Made by a program: the position numbers and the translations under genes
Part shown: piece after piece, positions 23,928 to 32,814 of the stretch
Position numbering within the stretch: position 1 is the stretch's first letter
Layout: each line of letters begins with the position of its first letter
Assembly (NCBI RefSeq): GCF_021531655.1
Contig: NZ_JADYUF010000004.1
Span: forward strand, 1-64,000
Length of the DNA: 64,000 nt
Reading direction: 5' to 3'
DNA from: Leyella stercorea
GTDB lineage: Bacteria > Bacteroidota > Bacteroidia > Bacteroidales > Bacteroidaceae
Notes under the pieces: model-generated
Told to the model about the DNA's origin: nothing
What the model saw: only the letters and a program-made list of their open reading frames with translations
Database searches by the model: none

Positions 23928-24692
23928 ATGAAAACCAAAACGATCCTGAAGTCGCTTATCATCGCAATCATCATATTGGCAGGCTCGCTGCAAGCCGACG
24001 CACAAGAGAACCAGAAGAAGAGTATTTTCGGAATTGCCAACCGCGTAGGTCTTGGTGTAGGCGCAGGTACAGAGGGTATCGGCATCGACGTAGCCACTCC
24101 GCTGAGCCGTTATGTACACGCCAGCTTCGGTGTGAACATCATGCCCGACATCAAGATCAACACCACTGCCACCGCAACTATCGAAGAGTTGGACCAGGAC
24201 GAGGAAATCGACATCACCGGAGGCATCGGCCGCACTACGTTCAACCTTAAGTTCGACTGCTATCCCTTCCCCAATTCAAGCTCGTTCTTCGTAACAGCCG
24301 GATTGTCGTTCGGCGGCGACAAGATTATAAAGATTACCGGTCACAGCGACGAACTTGCCGCACTTGTAGCTCAAGGCAAGGATGCCGGCATCGAAATCGG
24401 CGAATACAACATTCCCGTTGACGAGAACGGTGACGTTAACGGTGGCGTAAAGGTGAAGAACTTCCGCCCGTATCTGGGTCTGGGCTTCGGCCGTATGATT
24501 CCTAAGAAGCGCGTTGCTGTACGCTTCGAAATGGGCGCCCAGTTCCAGGGCAAACCCGTTATATATGCCGACGGCGTTGGCGATCTGCAGAAAGTAGTAG
24601 GTCAGGACCCCGACGACGACATCTCCAAGATACTCGACTACGTGAAGGTTTATCCCGTGATAAAGCTTTCTATCAGAGGAAGAATTCTGTAA
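23928..24692 (+). CDS. Outer-membrane beta-barrel protein
   Basis: A 254-aa protein with a signal peptide ending QADAQ (about residue 26). Alternating glycine/aromatic strands (GLGVGAGTEGIGIDVATPLS, HASFGVNIMPDI, SFFVTAGLSFGGDKI, YLGLGFGRMIPKKRVAVRFEMGAQFQG, YPVIKLSIRGRIL) suggest an 8-10 strand barrel of the OmpW/OprF-N type. It is monocistronic, with its own promoter and terminator. No specific function can be assigned. Confidence 0.8.
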   Translation: MKTKTILKSLIIAIIILAGSLQADAQENQKKSIFGIANRVGLGVGAGTEGIGIDVATPLSRYVHASFGVNIMPDIKINTTATATIEELDQDEEIDITGGIGRTTFNLKFDCYPFPNSSSFFVTAGLSFGGDKIIKITGHSDELAALVAQGKDAGIEIGEYNIPVDENGDVNGGVKVKNFRPYLGLGFGRMIPKKRVAVRFEMGAQFQGKPVIYADGVGDLQKVVGQDPDDDISKILDYVKVYPVIKLSIRGRIL

Positions 24693-24708
24693 TTAGATAC
24701 GCATAAAT

Positions 24709-24749
24709 CCCCACCCCCAGCCAATACAGCTGGAGGGTGGGGCTTTTTC
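24709..24749 (+). terminator. Terminator of the beta-barrel gene
   Basis: CCCCACCC-CCAGC pairs with GCTGG-AGGGTGGGG, followed by CTTTTTC. Confidence 0.85.
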
Positions 24750-24842
24750 TTTTCATATATTTTTAACGGGGCATTCTGCCGTTTTCTCAATTATTTTTTG
24801 TTTATTTGCATAATAATATTGTCAACTAAAAACAAAAATACT

Positions 24843-27038
24843 ATGGGAAAAGGTAAAAAAGGCGGCAAGCGAATGACAAAGAAACAGCTTGCCCCGAAAC
24901 TTGAGGAACTCTTCACCTCCAATCCCGGCAAGACAATGTCGTTCAAGGAGATTTTCCGTGCTCTGCATCTTGACACCCATCCACTCAAAATGCTCGCCAT
25001 CGACATCATGGAAGAGATGGCTTGGGACGACTTCATCACCAAGGTGAGCGACAACTCCTACCAGCTCAACATGAAAGGGCAGGTGCAGGAGGGCGTGTTC
25101 CAGCGCAAGACAAACGGCAAGAACAGCATAATGCCCGACGGTTCGGACAAACCTATCTTCGTGGCTGAGCGCAACTCGATGTGGGCACTGACCGGCGACC
25201 GCGTGCGTTTCGCATGTATGGCACGACGCAAGAACCATATCAAGGAGGCGCAGGTTATCGAAATACTCAAACGTGCGAAGGATACGTTCGTCGGACGATT
25301 GTCGTTCGACCACGACCTGTGTACTCTCATCTCGCCATCCAACGTACTTGCCAACAGCATCATCATTCCGCGACGCAAGCTGAAGGGCGGCAAGGACGGC
25401 GACAACGCTGTCGTTCACATCGTGGAATGGCCCGACCAGGACCATCGCAATATGATAGGCGAGGTGGTGGACGTGCTGGGCAAGGCTGGCAACAACGATG
25501 TTGAGATGAACACTATACTTGCACAATACGGTCTGCCGTACAAGTATCCGAAGAACGTGGAGGAGGCTGCCGAGAAGATTTCGGCTGAGATAACACCCGA
25601 AGACTATGCCGAACGCGAGGACTTCCGCGACACTTTCACCTGCACCATCGACCCTAAGGACGCCAAGGACTTCGACGACGCGCTGTCAATCAAGAAGCTT
25701 AAGGACGGACTTTGGGAGGTAGGCGTACACATAGCCGACGTGAGCCACTACGTCAAGGAGGGTTCGGTGATAGACAAGGAGGCTGTGAAGCGTGCCACAA
25801 GTATATATCTCGTCGACCGCACCATACCGATGCTGCCCGAACGTCTGTGCAACTTCATCTGCTCGTTGCGTCCCGACGAGGAGAAGCTGGCATTCTCCGT
25901 CATCTTCAATCTCGACGACGACGCCAACGTGAAGAAATACCGCATAGTTCACACCGTGATAAAGTCAAACCGCCGCTACGCCTACGAAGAGGTGCAGCAG
26001 CTGCTTGAGGACAACGGCGTTGTGGACGGAACGGGCAATCCGGCTCCTCCTGCTCCTAAGGAAGGATACCGTGGCGAGAATGCCGACGCACTCATTCAGC
26101 TCGACCGTCTGGCAAAGAAGCTGCGCGCGGCACGCTTCAAGAACGGAGCCGTGAAGTTCGACCGCGAGGAACTTCACTTCGATGTAGACGAAAAGGGCAA
26201 GCCTATACGCTGCTACTTCAAGCGCTCGAAGGATGCCAACAAGCTCATCGAGGAGTTTATGTTGCTCGCCAACCGCACGGTGGCTGAATCTGTCGGCAAG
26301 GTGGCAAAGGGTAAAAAGCCCAAGACTCTGCCCTATCGTATACACGACAATCCCGACCCGACGAAGCTGGAGACGCTGCGCGAGTTTGTAGTGAAGTTCG
26401 GATACAAGATGAAGACCGACGGAACGAAGGGCGCATTGGCTAAGTCGCTCAACACGCTTATGTCGGCTTGTGAGGGCAAGCGCGAGCAAAACCTCATACA
26501 GACCGTGGCTCTGCGTGCCATGATGAAGGCTAAGTACTCCATCCACAACATCGGACACTTCGGACTGGCATTCGACTATTACACTCACTTCACATCGCCC
26601 ATACGCCGCTATCCCGACACTATGGTGCACCGACTCATCACCCGTTATCAGCAGGGTGGACGTTCTGCCAACAAGGAGCACTACGAAGAGCTGTGCGAAC
26701 ACTCGTCGGAGATGGAGCAGGTTGCAGCCAATGCCGAGCGCGACTCGATAAAGTACAAGGCTGTGGAGTTTATGTCAGAACGCATCGGCAATGTCTACGA
26801 TGCGCACATCTCGGGCATCCAGTCGTACGGAATATACTGCGAGATAGACGAAAACCACTGCGAAGGACTGGTGCCCATGCGCGATCTTGACGACGACTAC
26901 TACGACTTCGACGAGCGCAACTACTGCCTCGTGGGTCGCCGACATCACCACAAGTACCAGCTGGGTGACCCAATAAAGATTAAGGTAGCGCAAGCCAATC
27001 TCGAAAAGAAGCAGCTCGACTTCACGCTGGCAGAGTAA
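24843..27038 (+). CDS. rnr: Ribonuclease R
   Basis: A processive 3'-5' exoribonuclease of 731 aa that degrades structured RNA and takes part in rRNA/tmRNA quality control. In order: a lysine-rich N-terminus (MGKGKKGGKRMTKKQ), a winged-helix segment (about 15-75), cold-shock domains (about 80-240), the RNB catalytic domain with the acidic motif DPKDAKDFDDALS (about 268-280) and HYTHFTSPIRRYPD (about 580-592), and an S1 domain (about 640-728). It ends right after S1 (KKQLDFTLAE), without the basic tail of the E. coli enzyme; the basic N-terminus may compensate. ATG at 24843 is preferred over an upstream in-frame start with no ribosome site. Confidence 0.95.
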   Translation: MGKGKKGGKRMTKKQLAPKLEELFTSNPGKTMSFKEIFRALHLDTHPLKMLAIDIMEEMAWDDFITKVSDNSYQLNMKGQVQEGVFQRKTNGKNSIMPDGSDKPIFVAERNSMWALTGDRVRFACMARRKNHIKEAQVIEILKRAKDTFVGRLSFDHDLCTLISPSNVLANSIIIPRRKLKGGKDGDNAVVHIVEWPDQDHRNMIGEVVDVLGKAGNNDVEMNTILAQYGLPYKYPKNVEEAAEKISAEITPEDYAEREDFRDTFTCTIDPKDAKDFDDALSIKKLKDGLWEVGVHIADVSHYVKEGSVIDKEAVKRATSIYLVDRTIPMLPERLCNFICSLRPDEEKLAFSVIFNLDDDANVKKYRIVHTVIKSNRRYAYEEVQQLLEDNGVVDGTGNPAPPAPKEGYRGENADALIQLDRLAKKLRAARFKNGAVKFDREELHFDVDEKGKPIRCYFKRSKDANKLIEEFMLLANRTVAESVGKVAKGKKPKTLPYRIHDNPDPTKLETLREFVVKFGYKMKTDGTKGALAKSLNTLMSACEGKREQNLIQTVALRAMMKAKYSIHNIGHFGLAFDYYTHFTSPIRRYPDTMVHRLITRYQQGGRSANKEHYEELCEHSSEMEQVAANAERDSIKYKAVEFMSERIGNVYDAHISGIQSYGIYCEIDENHCEGLVPMRDLDDDYYDFDERNYCLVGRRHHHKYQLGDPIKIKVAQANLEKKQLDFTLAE

Positions 27039-27291
27039 AAGGTGAGTTGAGAATTGAAAGTTGAGAAAAAGCTTACATCTATCCGTACACTACTTTTTTT
27101 GAACAACAAATTAATGCGTAGTTTTTTTGAACGACAATACTGACAATGGTCGACAATAGGACAAGCGATATTATCTGTTGCCCACACGATTAAAAATATT
27201 GTCAAGCATTGTCAATATTGTCGTTTAATAAAAAAGTAATTGATGTTGTTGTGTTGTAATCACAACACAACAACAAAACAACATAAAACAC
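27039..27291. other. Intergenic region between rnr and tRNA-Phe
   Basis: AT-rich and non-coding. It contains short repeated words (TTTTTTTGAACAACA / TTTTTTTGAACGACA, and several GACAAT/ATTGTC copies) and an AACACAACAAC-rich tract. No gene is supported. Confidence 0.5.
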
Positions 27292-27327
27292 AAAAAAGCA
27301 GTTAAGATTTCTCTTAACTGCTTTTTT
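27292..27327 (-). terminator. Terminator of tRNA-Phe
   Basis: AAAAAAGCAGTTAAGA with its complement TCTTAACTGCTTTTTT around a 4-nt loop. It lies just downstream of tRNA-Phe on the minus strand and is symmetrical. Confidence 0.85.
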
Positions 27328-27332
27328 GTCTG

Positions 27333-27405
27333 TGGTGCCACCAGGAATCGAACCGGGGACACAAGGATTTTCAGTCCTTTGCTCTACCATCTGAGCTATG
27401 GCACC
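27333..27405 (-). tRNA. tRNA-Phe (GAA)
   Basis: Read on the minus strand: acceptor GGTGCCA pairs with TGGCACC, the anticodon loop is CTGAAAA with anticodon GAA, the T loop is GGTTCGATTCC, and the discriminator is A. No CCA is encoded. A -7 box TACCTTTG lies at 27437-27430 with a TTG about 20 nt further upstream. Confidence 0.97.
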
Positions 27406-27606
27406 AACTGTATTTCTTAATTGCGAGTGCAAAGGTAATGCTTTTTGTTCATTCCCACAACTTTTTATCCGTATTTTTATCCATTTGCACTAAAATTCAT
27501 TGTAAAACACACTACAGGCACCCCCTACAAGCACCAAATACAATATAAAATGCATATCATTGGAAAGATTTTATGAAAAAATTGCGTGTATATCAGAAAA
27601 AACCTG

Positions 27607-27614
27607 TACCTTTG
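27607..27614 (+). promoter_or_regulatory. Promoter -7 box of tRNA-Pro
   Basis: TACCTTTG about 40 nt before the tRNA, preceded by TTG about 22 nt upstream; the same form as the other tRNA promoters here. Confidence 0.7.
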
Positions 27615-27653
27615 CACTCGCTTTTGAGACATAAATGTCGCAACCGAAGCAAT

Positions 27654-27726
27654 CGGGATGTAGCGCAGTTGGTAGCGCACTACGTTCGGGACGTAGGGGT
27701 CGCAAGTTCGAATCTTGTCATCCCGA
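27654..27726 (+). tRNA. tRNA-Pro (CGG)
   Basis: Acceptor CGGGATG pairs with CATCCCG. The anticodon stem CTACG/CGTAG encloses the loop TTCGGGA, giving anticodon CGG. The T arm is CAAGTTCGAATCTTG and the discriminator is A. It is followed directly by a terminator. Confidence 0.96.
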
Positions 27727-27730
27727 CCCT

Positions 27731-27769
27731 AAAGACAGCTGAAACAAATTGTTTCAGCTGTCTTTTTTT
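27731..27769 (+). terminator. Terminator of tRNA-Pro
   Basis: AAGACAGCTGAAAC pairs with GTTTCAGCTGTCTT around AAATT, followed by a run of T. Confidence 0.9.
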
Positions 27770-27831
27770 GCCCTTTACACTACTTTTAGTAACTTTGCAG
27801 TTATAACCCGAGATACTAAAAACTTCAGCTT

Positions 27832-29379
27832 ATGAACAAATCTTTAGCTTTCGCAGCAGCATCGCTTGCCGTCACCGCCACAGCAACGGCAGCCCCCAAC
27901 GACAACGCAGGCAGCGCACGTCGCCCCAACATCATCCTCTTTCTTGTCGACGACATGGGTTGGCAGGACACCTCACTACCCTTCTGGACCGAGCGCACAC
28001 AATATAATAAGGTGTACGAGACGCCCAACATGGAGCGCCTGGCACGCCAAGGCATGATGTTCACGCAGGCTTATGCCGCCAGCGTCAGCTCACCTTCGCG
28101 TTGCAGCCTCATCACGGGCGCCAACAACGCACGCCACCGTGTGACGAACTGGACGCTCGAACGCGACAAGTCGGTGGACTTACCGAGCGACGTGGTGGAC
28201 TGTCCCGACTGGAACATCAACGGCGTATCGCAGGTGGCAGGCACTCCACACACCTACGTGGGCACATCGTTCGTAGAACTGCTGCGCCACAGCGGCTATC
28301 ACACCATACATTGCGGCAAGGCGCATTTCGGCGCTATGGACACTCCGGGCGAGAATCCTACACACTGGGGATTTGAAGTGAACATTGCCGGACACGCTGC
28401 CGGCGGACTCGCAACTTACCTGAGCGAGCTGAACTACGGACACACCAAGGACGGCAAACCAACTTCGCTTATGTCCATACCGGGTCTGGAGAAGTACTGG
28501 GGAACCGGAACTTTCGTCACCGAAGCACTCACCAAGGAGGCAATAGGAGCACTTGACAAGGCAAAGAAATACAATCAGCCCTTCTTTCTGTATATGTCGC
28601 ACTACGCCATACACATACCTATCGACCGCGACGAACGCTTCTTCTCGAAGTATGTACGCAAAGGCTTGAGCGACAAGGAGGCTGCTTACGCTTCGCTGAT
28701 TGAGGGAATGGACAAGAGTCTGGGCGACCTCATGGACTGGGTGGAGCGCAACGGCGAGAAGGACAACACCATAATACTCTTCATGAGCGACAACGGCGGA
28801 CTCGCCACCAACCCCACCTGGCGCGACGGCGAACTCTTCCACCAGAACTATCCACTATTAAGCGGCAAGTGTTCGCTCTACGAGGGTGGCATACGCGAGC
28901 CTATGATAGTGTCGTGGCCGGGCGTGACACGCGCCGGATCGAAGTGCGACAAGTACACGATGATTGAAGACTTCTACCCCACCATTCTCGAAATGGCTGG
29001 CGTAAACAAGTACAAGACCGTGGCACCGGTAGACGGAATCTCGTTCGTTCCGATGCTGCGCGAGACGGGCGACACATCAAAAGGGCGTGCACTGGTGTGG
29101 AACTTCCCCAACGTATGGGGAAACAACGGACCCGGCATCAACCTCAACTGCGCCATACGCAAGGACGAGTGGAAGCTGATATACTACTACGACACGGGCC
29201 GCAAGGAACTCTTCAACATTCCTGCCGACATCAGCGAGCAGCACAATGTGGCTGCCGAACACAAGGACATCGTGAAGCGTCTGTCGCGCGAACTGGGCGA
29301 ATACCTGCGCCGTGTAGGTGCCCAGCGACCCACGTTCAAGTCTGACGGAAAGCCATGTCCATGGCCCGATGAAGTATAA
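27832..29379 (+). CDS. Sulfatase, serine-type (arylsulfatase A family)
   Basis: A 515-aa secreted or periplasmic sulfatase with a signal peptide (about 1-21, ending TATAA). The metal-binding aspartates are in FLVDDMGWQD (Asp40, Asp41). The sulfatase signature is S-S-P-S-R (86-90) followed by CSLITG, so the formylglycine would be made from Ser86 rather than Cys. This requires an anaerobic radical-SAM maturase (anSME) encoded elsewhere. Further motifs are GKAHFG (about 165) and FMSDNGG (about 318-324). It probably removes sulfate from host or dietary glycans. It stands alone, without a SusCD pair beside it. Confidence 0.93.
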   Translation: MNKSLAFAAASLAVTATATAAPNDNAGSARRPNIILFLVDDMGWQDTSLPFWTERTQYNKVYETPNMERLARQGMMFTQAYAASVSSPSRCSLITGANNARHRVTNWTLERDKSVDLPSDVVDCPDWNINGVSQVAGTPHTYVGTSFVELLRHSGYHTIHCGKAHFGAMDTPGENPTHWGFEVNIAGHAAGGLATYLSELNYGHTKDGKPTSLMSIPGLEKYWGTGTFVTEALTKEAIGALDKAKKYNQPFFLYMSHYAIHIPIDRDERFFSKYVRKGLSDKEAAYASLIEGMDKSLGDLMDWVERNGEKDNTIILFMSDNGGLATNPTWRDGELFHQNYPLLSGKCSLYEGGIREPMIVSWPGVTRAGSKCDKYTMIEDFYPTILEMAGVNKYKTVAPVDGISFVPMLRETGDTSKGRALVWNFPNVWGNNGPGINLNCAIRKDEWKLIYYYDTGRKELFNIPADISEQHNVAAEHKDIVKRLSRELGEYLRRVGAQRPTFKSDGKPCPWPDEV

Positions 29380-29439
29380 AACAGCACAATAAAAGACGTA
29401 TAATGTTACGGTTTGCTTCTAAATGTCGAATATTTTTTA

Positions 29440-29447
29440 TAATTTTG
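29440..29447 (+). promoter_or_regulatory. Probable promoter -7 box for the NSS transporter pair
   Basis: TAATTTTG about 33 nt before the first NSS start codon. The -33 element is less clear. Confidence 0.5.
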
Positions 29448-29479
29448 CACCCTCGATAGGATATAAATTATAAAAACAC

Positions 29480-30838
29480 ATGTCACAAGAAAGAGTAAAC
29501 TTCGGAAGCAAACTGGGAATGATTCTCGCAACGGCGGGTTCGGCGGTAGGACTGGGCAACGTATGGCGATTTCCATACATGACCGGCCAGAACGGCGGAG
29601 CCGCCTTTATACTTATATATATAGCGTGCGTGCTGGTGCTCGGCATACCCTGCATGATGAACGAATTCATCATAGGCCGCCACGGAGCAGCCAATACGGG
29701 ACGCGCCTACGGCGAGATAGGCACTGCAAAGGCATGGCGGTTGGTGGGCTGCATGAGCGTGCTCACCGGATTTATCATCACAAGCTACTATGCAGTAGTG
29801 TCTGGATGGTGCCTGCAATACATCTTCGCCTCGGCATTCGGCGAGCTTAACGGCAATCCGCAGTACATCACCCAGTACTTCCAGGAATTCTCCGCTTCGC
29901 CCATACGTCCCGTATTCTGGACGGTGGCAATACTCGCGCTGACCCACTTCGTGATAATACACGGTGTGCGCAGCGGCATAGAGCGTGCGTCAAAGATGAT
30001 GATGCCGACGCTGTTTGTGCTGCTCGTAGTGGTTGTAATAGGCTCGTGCATGCTGCCCGGAGCCGGTAAGGGCGTGGAATTTCTGCTACGTCCCGACTTT
30101 TCAAAGATGGACTCAAGCGTATTTCTTGCCGCTATGGGCCAGTCGTTCTATTCGCTCAGCATCGGCATGGGCTGCATCTGCACCTTCGCAAGCTATTTTT
30201 CGCGCAAGGCCAACCTCATGAAGTCGGCTGTCAACATAGTTGTCATCGACTCACTCATAGCCATTCTGGCAGGATTGATGATATTCCCAGCCGCCTTTTC
30301 GGTAGGCGTCAATCCCGACTCAGGTCCGTCGCTGATATTCATCACACTCCCCAACGTATTCAAGGAAGCCTTTGCCACGATGCCGATAATAGGCACCGTG
30401 ATAGCCATCATGTTCTACGTGCTGCTGTCGCTGGCTGCGCTGACGTCGCTCATCTCGCTGCACGAGGTGTCGACAGCGTTCTTCTACGAGGAGCTGCACA
30501 CCACACGCAAGAAGGCGGCAACGCTCGTCACGGTGTCGCTGTGCGTGTTAGGTGCCCTGTGTTCGCTCTCGATAGGTGGCAGAGAATGGCTCGTGATAGG
30601 CGGAAAGTCGCTGTTCGACCTCTTCGACTTTGTCACCGGACAGATAATGCTGCCCATAGCAGGATTCCTGACATGTATATTCCTGGGATGGGTGGTGCCG
30701 CGCCAGACCGTCAAGGACGAGTTCACCAATTGGGGAACTCTGCGCTCTACGCTCTTCGGCGTGTACATACTACTGATTCGCTACGTCTGCCCCGTGTGCA
30801 TCGTAGCAATATTCCTCAACCAACTCGGCATAATCTAA
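29480..30838 (+). CDS. Sodium-dependent transporter, NSS/SNF family (first copy)
   Basis: A 452-aa inner-membrane Na+ symporter of the LeuT/neurotransmitter:sodium symporter family. The TM1 signature is ATAGSAVGLGNVWRFPYMTGQNGGAAF (about 14-40), with the unwound Na+-site GLGNVWRFPY. About 11-12 hydrophobic segments are visible, including SFYSLSIGMGCICTFASYFS (TM6 region). Substrates of bacterial members are mostly amino acids such as Trp, Tyr or Leu; which one cannot be told here. It is followed after 4 nt by a paralogue. Confidence 0.92.
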   Translation: MSQERVNFGSKLGMILATAGSAVGLGNVWRFPYMTGQNGGAAFILIYIACVLVLGIPCMMNEFIIGRHGAANTGRAYGEIGTAKAWRLVGCMSVLTGFIITSYYAVVSGWCLQYIFASAFGELNGNPQYITQYFQEFSASPIRPVFWTVAILALTHFVIIHGVRSGIERASKMMMPTLFVLLVVVVIGSCMLPGAGKGVEFLLRPDFSKMDSSVFLAAMGQSFYSLSIGMGCICTFASYFSRKANLMKSAVNIVVIDSLIAILAGLMIFPAAFSVGVNPDSGPSLIFITLPNVFKEAFATMPIIGTVIAIMFYVLLSLAALTSLISLHEVSTAFFYEELHTTRKKAATLVTVSLCVLGALCSLSIGGREWLVIGGKSLFDLFDFVTGQIMLPIAGFLTCIFLGWVVPRQTVKDEFTNWGTLRSTLFGVYILLIRYVCPVCIVAIFLNQLGII

Positions 30839-30842
30839 CACC

Positions 30843-32204
30843 ATGAGCAATAATTCAAGAGCAGGCTTCGCCACCAAGTTCGGGGCGGTGCTTGCAACGG
30901 CAGGCTCGGCAGTGGGTCTCGGCAACGTGTGGCGCTTCCCGTATATGACGGGCCACGACGGCGGCGCTGCGTTCATACTCGTATATATAATATGTGTACT
31001 CATGCTCGGAATACCGGGCATGATAAGCGAGTTCATCATCGGCAGACACGCCGGATCGAACGCTGCACGAGCCTATCGCCGCCTGGCTTCGGGCAAGTGG
31101 TGGATGCTGGTGGGCGTGATGGGTGCCATCACCTCAATGATAATACTCGGATTTTATGCCGTCATAGCCGGATGGTGTCTGCAATATCTGTATGCGTCGC
31201 TTATGGGTGGCATCAACGGCGACGCTGCCTACGTGGCTGAATACTTCAAGGAATTCACCACCGACCCGCTTATGCCAGTCGTATGGACGGTTGCATTCAT
31301 CGTGCTGACACACCTCGTTGTGGTGAAGGGTGTGCGCAGCGGCATCGAGAAAGTGTCCAATCTGCTCATGCCGACGCTGTTCATCCTGCTCATCATCATC
31401 GTCATTGCCTCGTGCATGTTGCCCGGAGCGTGGCGCGGAGTTGACTTTCTGCTCAACCCCGACTTCTCGAAGATGAACCGCGACGTATTCCTTGACGCAC
31501 TGGGTCAGGCATTCTTCTCGCTGTCACTGGGCACGGCGTGCCTGTGTACATACGCTTCGTACTTCAAGCGCAGCGCCAACCTGTCGAAGACGGCTTGCCA
31601 GATAGCGTTGATAGACATGCTTGTGGCGATACTCGCCGGACTCATGATATTCCCCGCAGCCTTCTCCGTAGGCATCAATCCCGACTCGGGTCCGTCACTG
31701 ATATTCATCACCCTGCCCAACGTTTTCCACGAAGCGTTCGGCTCAATGCCCATCATAGGCTACGTGATAAGCGTGCTGTTCTATATGCTTCTGGCACTGG
31801 CTGCACTCACGTCGACCATCTCCATGCACGAGATAGGCACCGCCTTCCTGTACGAAGAGCTGCACGTGTCGCGCCGTACGGGTGCCACTATCGAGACCGC
31901 AATATGTAGTGTGATAGGTATAATGTGTGCGCTGTCGTGCGGAGCGTCCGATGCGTTCGTGTTCAACGGCAAGTCGCTGCTCGACTGCTGCGACTTCTTC
32001 ACGGCACAGATACTCATGCCTCTGGGCGCTTTCCTCACAAGCATACTATTAGGATGGATTGTTCCGCGCCGTCTGGTACACCGCGAGTTCACCAACAACG
32101 GCACAGTCTCGCGCCACATATGGCGCATCTACCTTTTCGCCGTACGCTTCGTGTGCCCGATATGCATCATCGCAGTGTTCCTGCATCAGGCAGGAGTGAT
32201 ATAA
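30843..32204 (+). CDS. Sodium-dependent transporter, NSS/SNF family (second copy)
   Basis: A 453-aa paralogue of the preceding gene with the same TM1 signature (ATAGSAVGLGNVWRFPYMTG) and near-identical layout, including AGLMIFPAAFSVGINPDSGPSLIFITLPNVF. The two copies are clearly a tandem duplication that has diverged. The TM6 region differs (AFFSLSLGTACLCTYASYF against SFYSLSIGMGCICTFASYF), which may change substrate preference. It is co-transcribed with the first copy (4-nt gap). Confidence 0.92.
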   Translation: MSNNSRAGFATKFGAVLATAGSAVGLGNVWRFPYMTGHDGGAAFILVYIICVLMLGIPGMISEFIIGRHAGSNAARAYRRLASGKWWMLVGVMGAITSMIILGFYAVIAGWCLQYLYASLMGGINGDAAYVAEYFKEFTTDPLMPVVWTVAFIVLTHLVVVKGVRSGIEKVSNLLMPTLFILLIIIVIASCMLPGAWRGVDFLLNPDFSKMNRDVFLDALGQAFFSLSLGTACLCTYASYFKRSANLSKTACQIALIDMLVAILAGLMIFPAAFSVGINPDSGPSLIFITLPNVFHEAFGSMPIIGYVISVLFYMLLALAALTSTISMHEIGTAFLYEELHVSRRTGATIETAICSVIGIMCALSCGASDAFVFNGKSLLDCCDFFTAQILMPLGAFLTSILLGWIVPRRLVHREFTNNGTVSRHIWRIYLFAVRFVCPICIIAVFLHQAGVI

Positions 32205-32209
32205 AGCAA

Positions 32210-32421
32210 GCTGAGAACTTTTCCAGTTGAGAGTTGAGAATTTAGAGAGTGGAAAGTTTAGAGTGGAGAGTTTAGAGTGGAGAGTTATGATTGCCTATAA
32301 ACATTTACAAGTATGTTCACAAATTATTATTGACGACACAGCATATCATAACTCTCAACTCTCCACTCTCAATTATCAACTCACCCCATAACTCTCAACT
32401 CTCAATTTTAAACTCTCAACT
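32210..32421. repeat. Low-complexity GAGAGTTGAGAATT / complement repeats
   Basis: Runs of GAGTTGAGAGTTGAGAATTTAGAG on the left and complementary AACTCTCAACTCTCCACTCTC on the right, spaced by about 60 nt, so the region can form a long imperfect hairpin. Non-coding. Confidence 0.75.
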
Positions 32422-32473
32422 AAAAAAAGTAAAGCCTCGCAAATCTTTCGACTTGCGAGGCTTTACTTTTTTT
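32422..32473 (-). terminator. Terminator of tRNA-Asn copy 1
   Basis: AAGTAAAGCCTCGCAA pairs with TTGCGAGGCTTTACTT, with A and T tracts at the ends. A shortened version of the same hairpin follows the second tRNA-Asn. Confidence 0.85.
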
Positions 32474-32476
32474 CAG

Positions 32477-32550
32477 CGCTTCAAGATGGACTTGAACCAA
32501 CGACCCCCTGATTAACAGTCAGGTGCTCTAACCAACTGAGCTATTGAAGC
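32477..32550 (-). tRNA. tRNA-Asn (GTT), copy 1
   Basis: On the minus strand: GCTTCAA pairs with TTGAAGC, the anticodon loop is CTGTTAA (anticodon GTT), the T arm GGTTCAAGTCC, and the discriminator is G. The -7 box TACCTTTG lies at 32596-32589. It is identical to the second copy at 34217. Confidence 0.97.
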
Positions 32551-32727
32551 ATTATGTTTGAGCAATCTTGTCTGCTTGATTGCGGGTGCAAAGGTAAGAA
32601 GTTTTTTGCAAACACGAAAAATTTTCGGCTGTTTTTTTTCATTTTTCTATAATAAATAGAATTTGGCGTACATTTTAGGGGACATACGACAGAATAAAGT
32701 GATACAACAATTAATGCAGCACTGACA

Positions 32728-32810
32728 ATAGGAGGAGGGCGTGTCAAAAGTCAAAGCAGCACGCCCCGAAGGGGCAGAAGCACATGAGGGCGTGTCAAAA
32801 CTCCCTCCTT
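32728..32810. repeat. Dispersed palindromic element, internally deleted copy
   Basis: It has AATAGGAGG..GCGTGTCAAAAGTCAAAGCAGC, the GCCCCGAAGGGGC hairpin and AGAAGCACAT, then jumps directly to a second terminal copy GAGGGCGTGTCAAAACTCCCTCC. The centre of the element is missing. It ends within a few bases of the truncated protease start at 32815. Confidence 0.8.
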
Positions 32811-32814
32811 CTGT

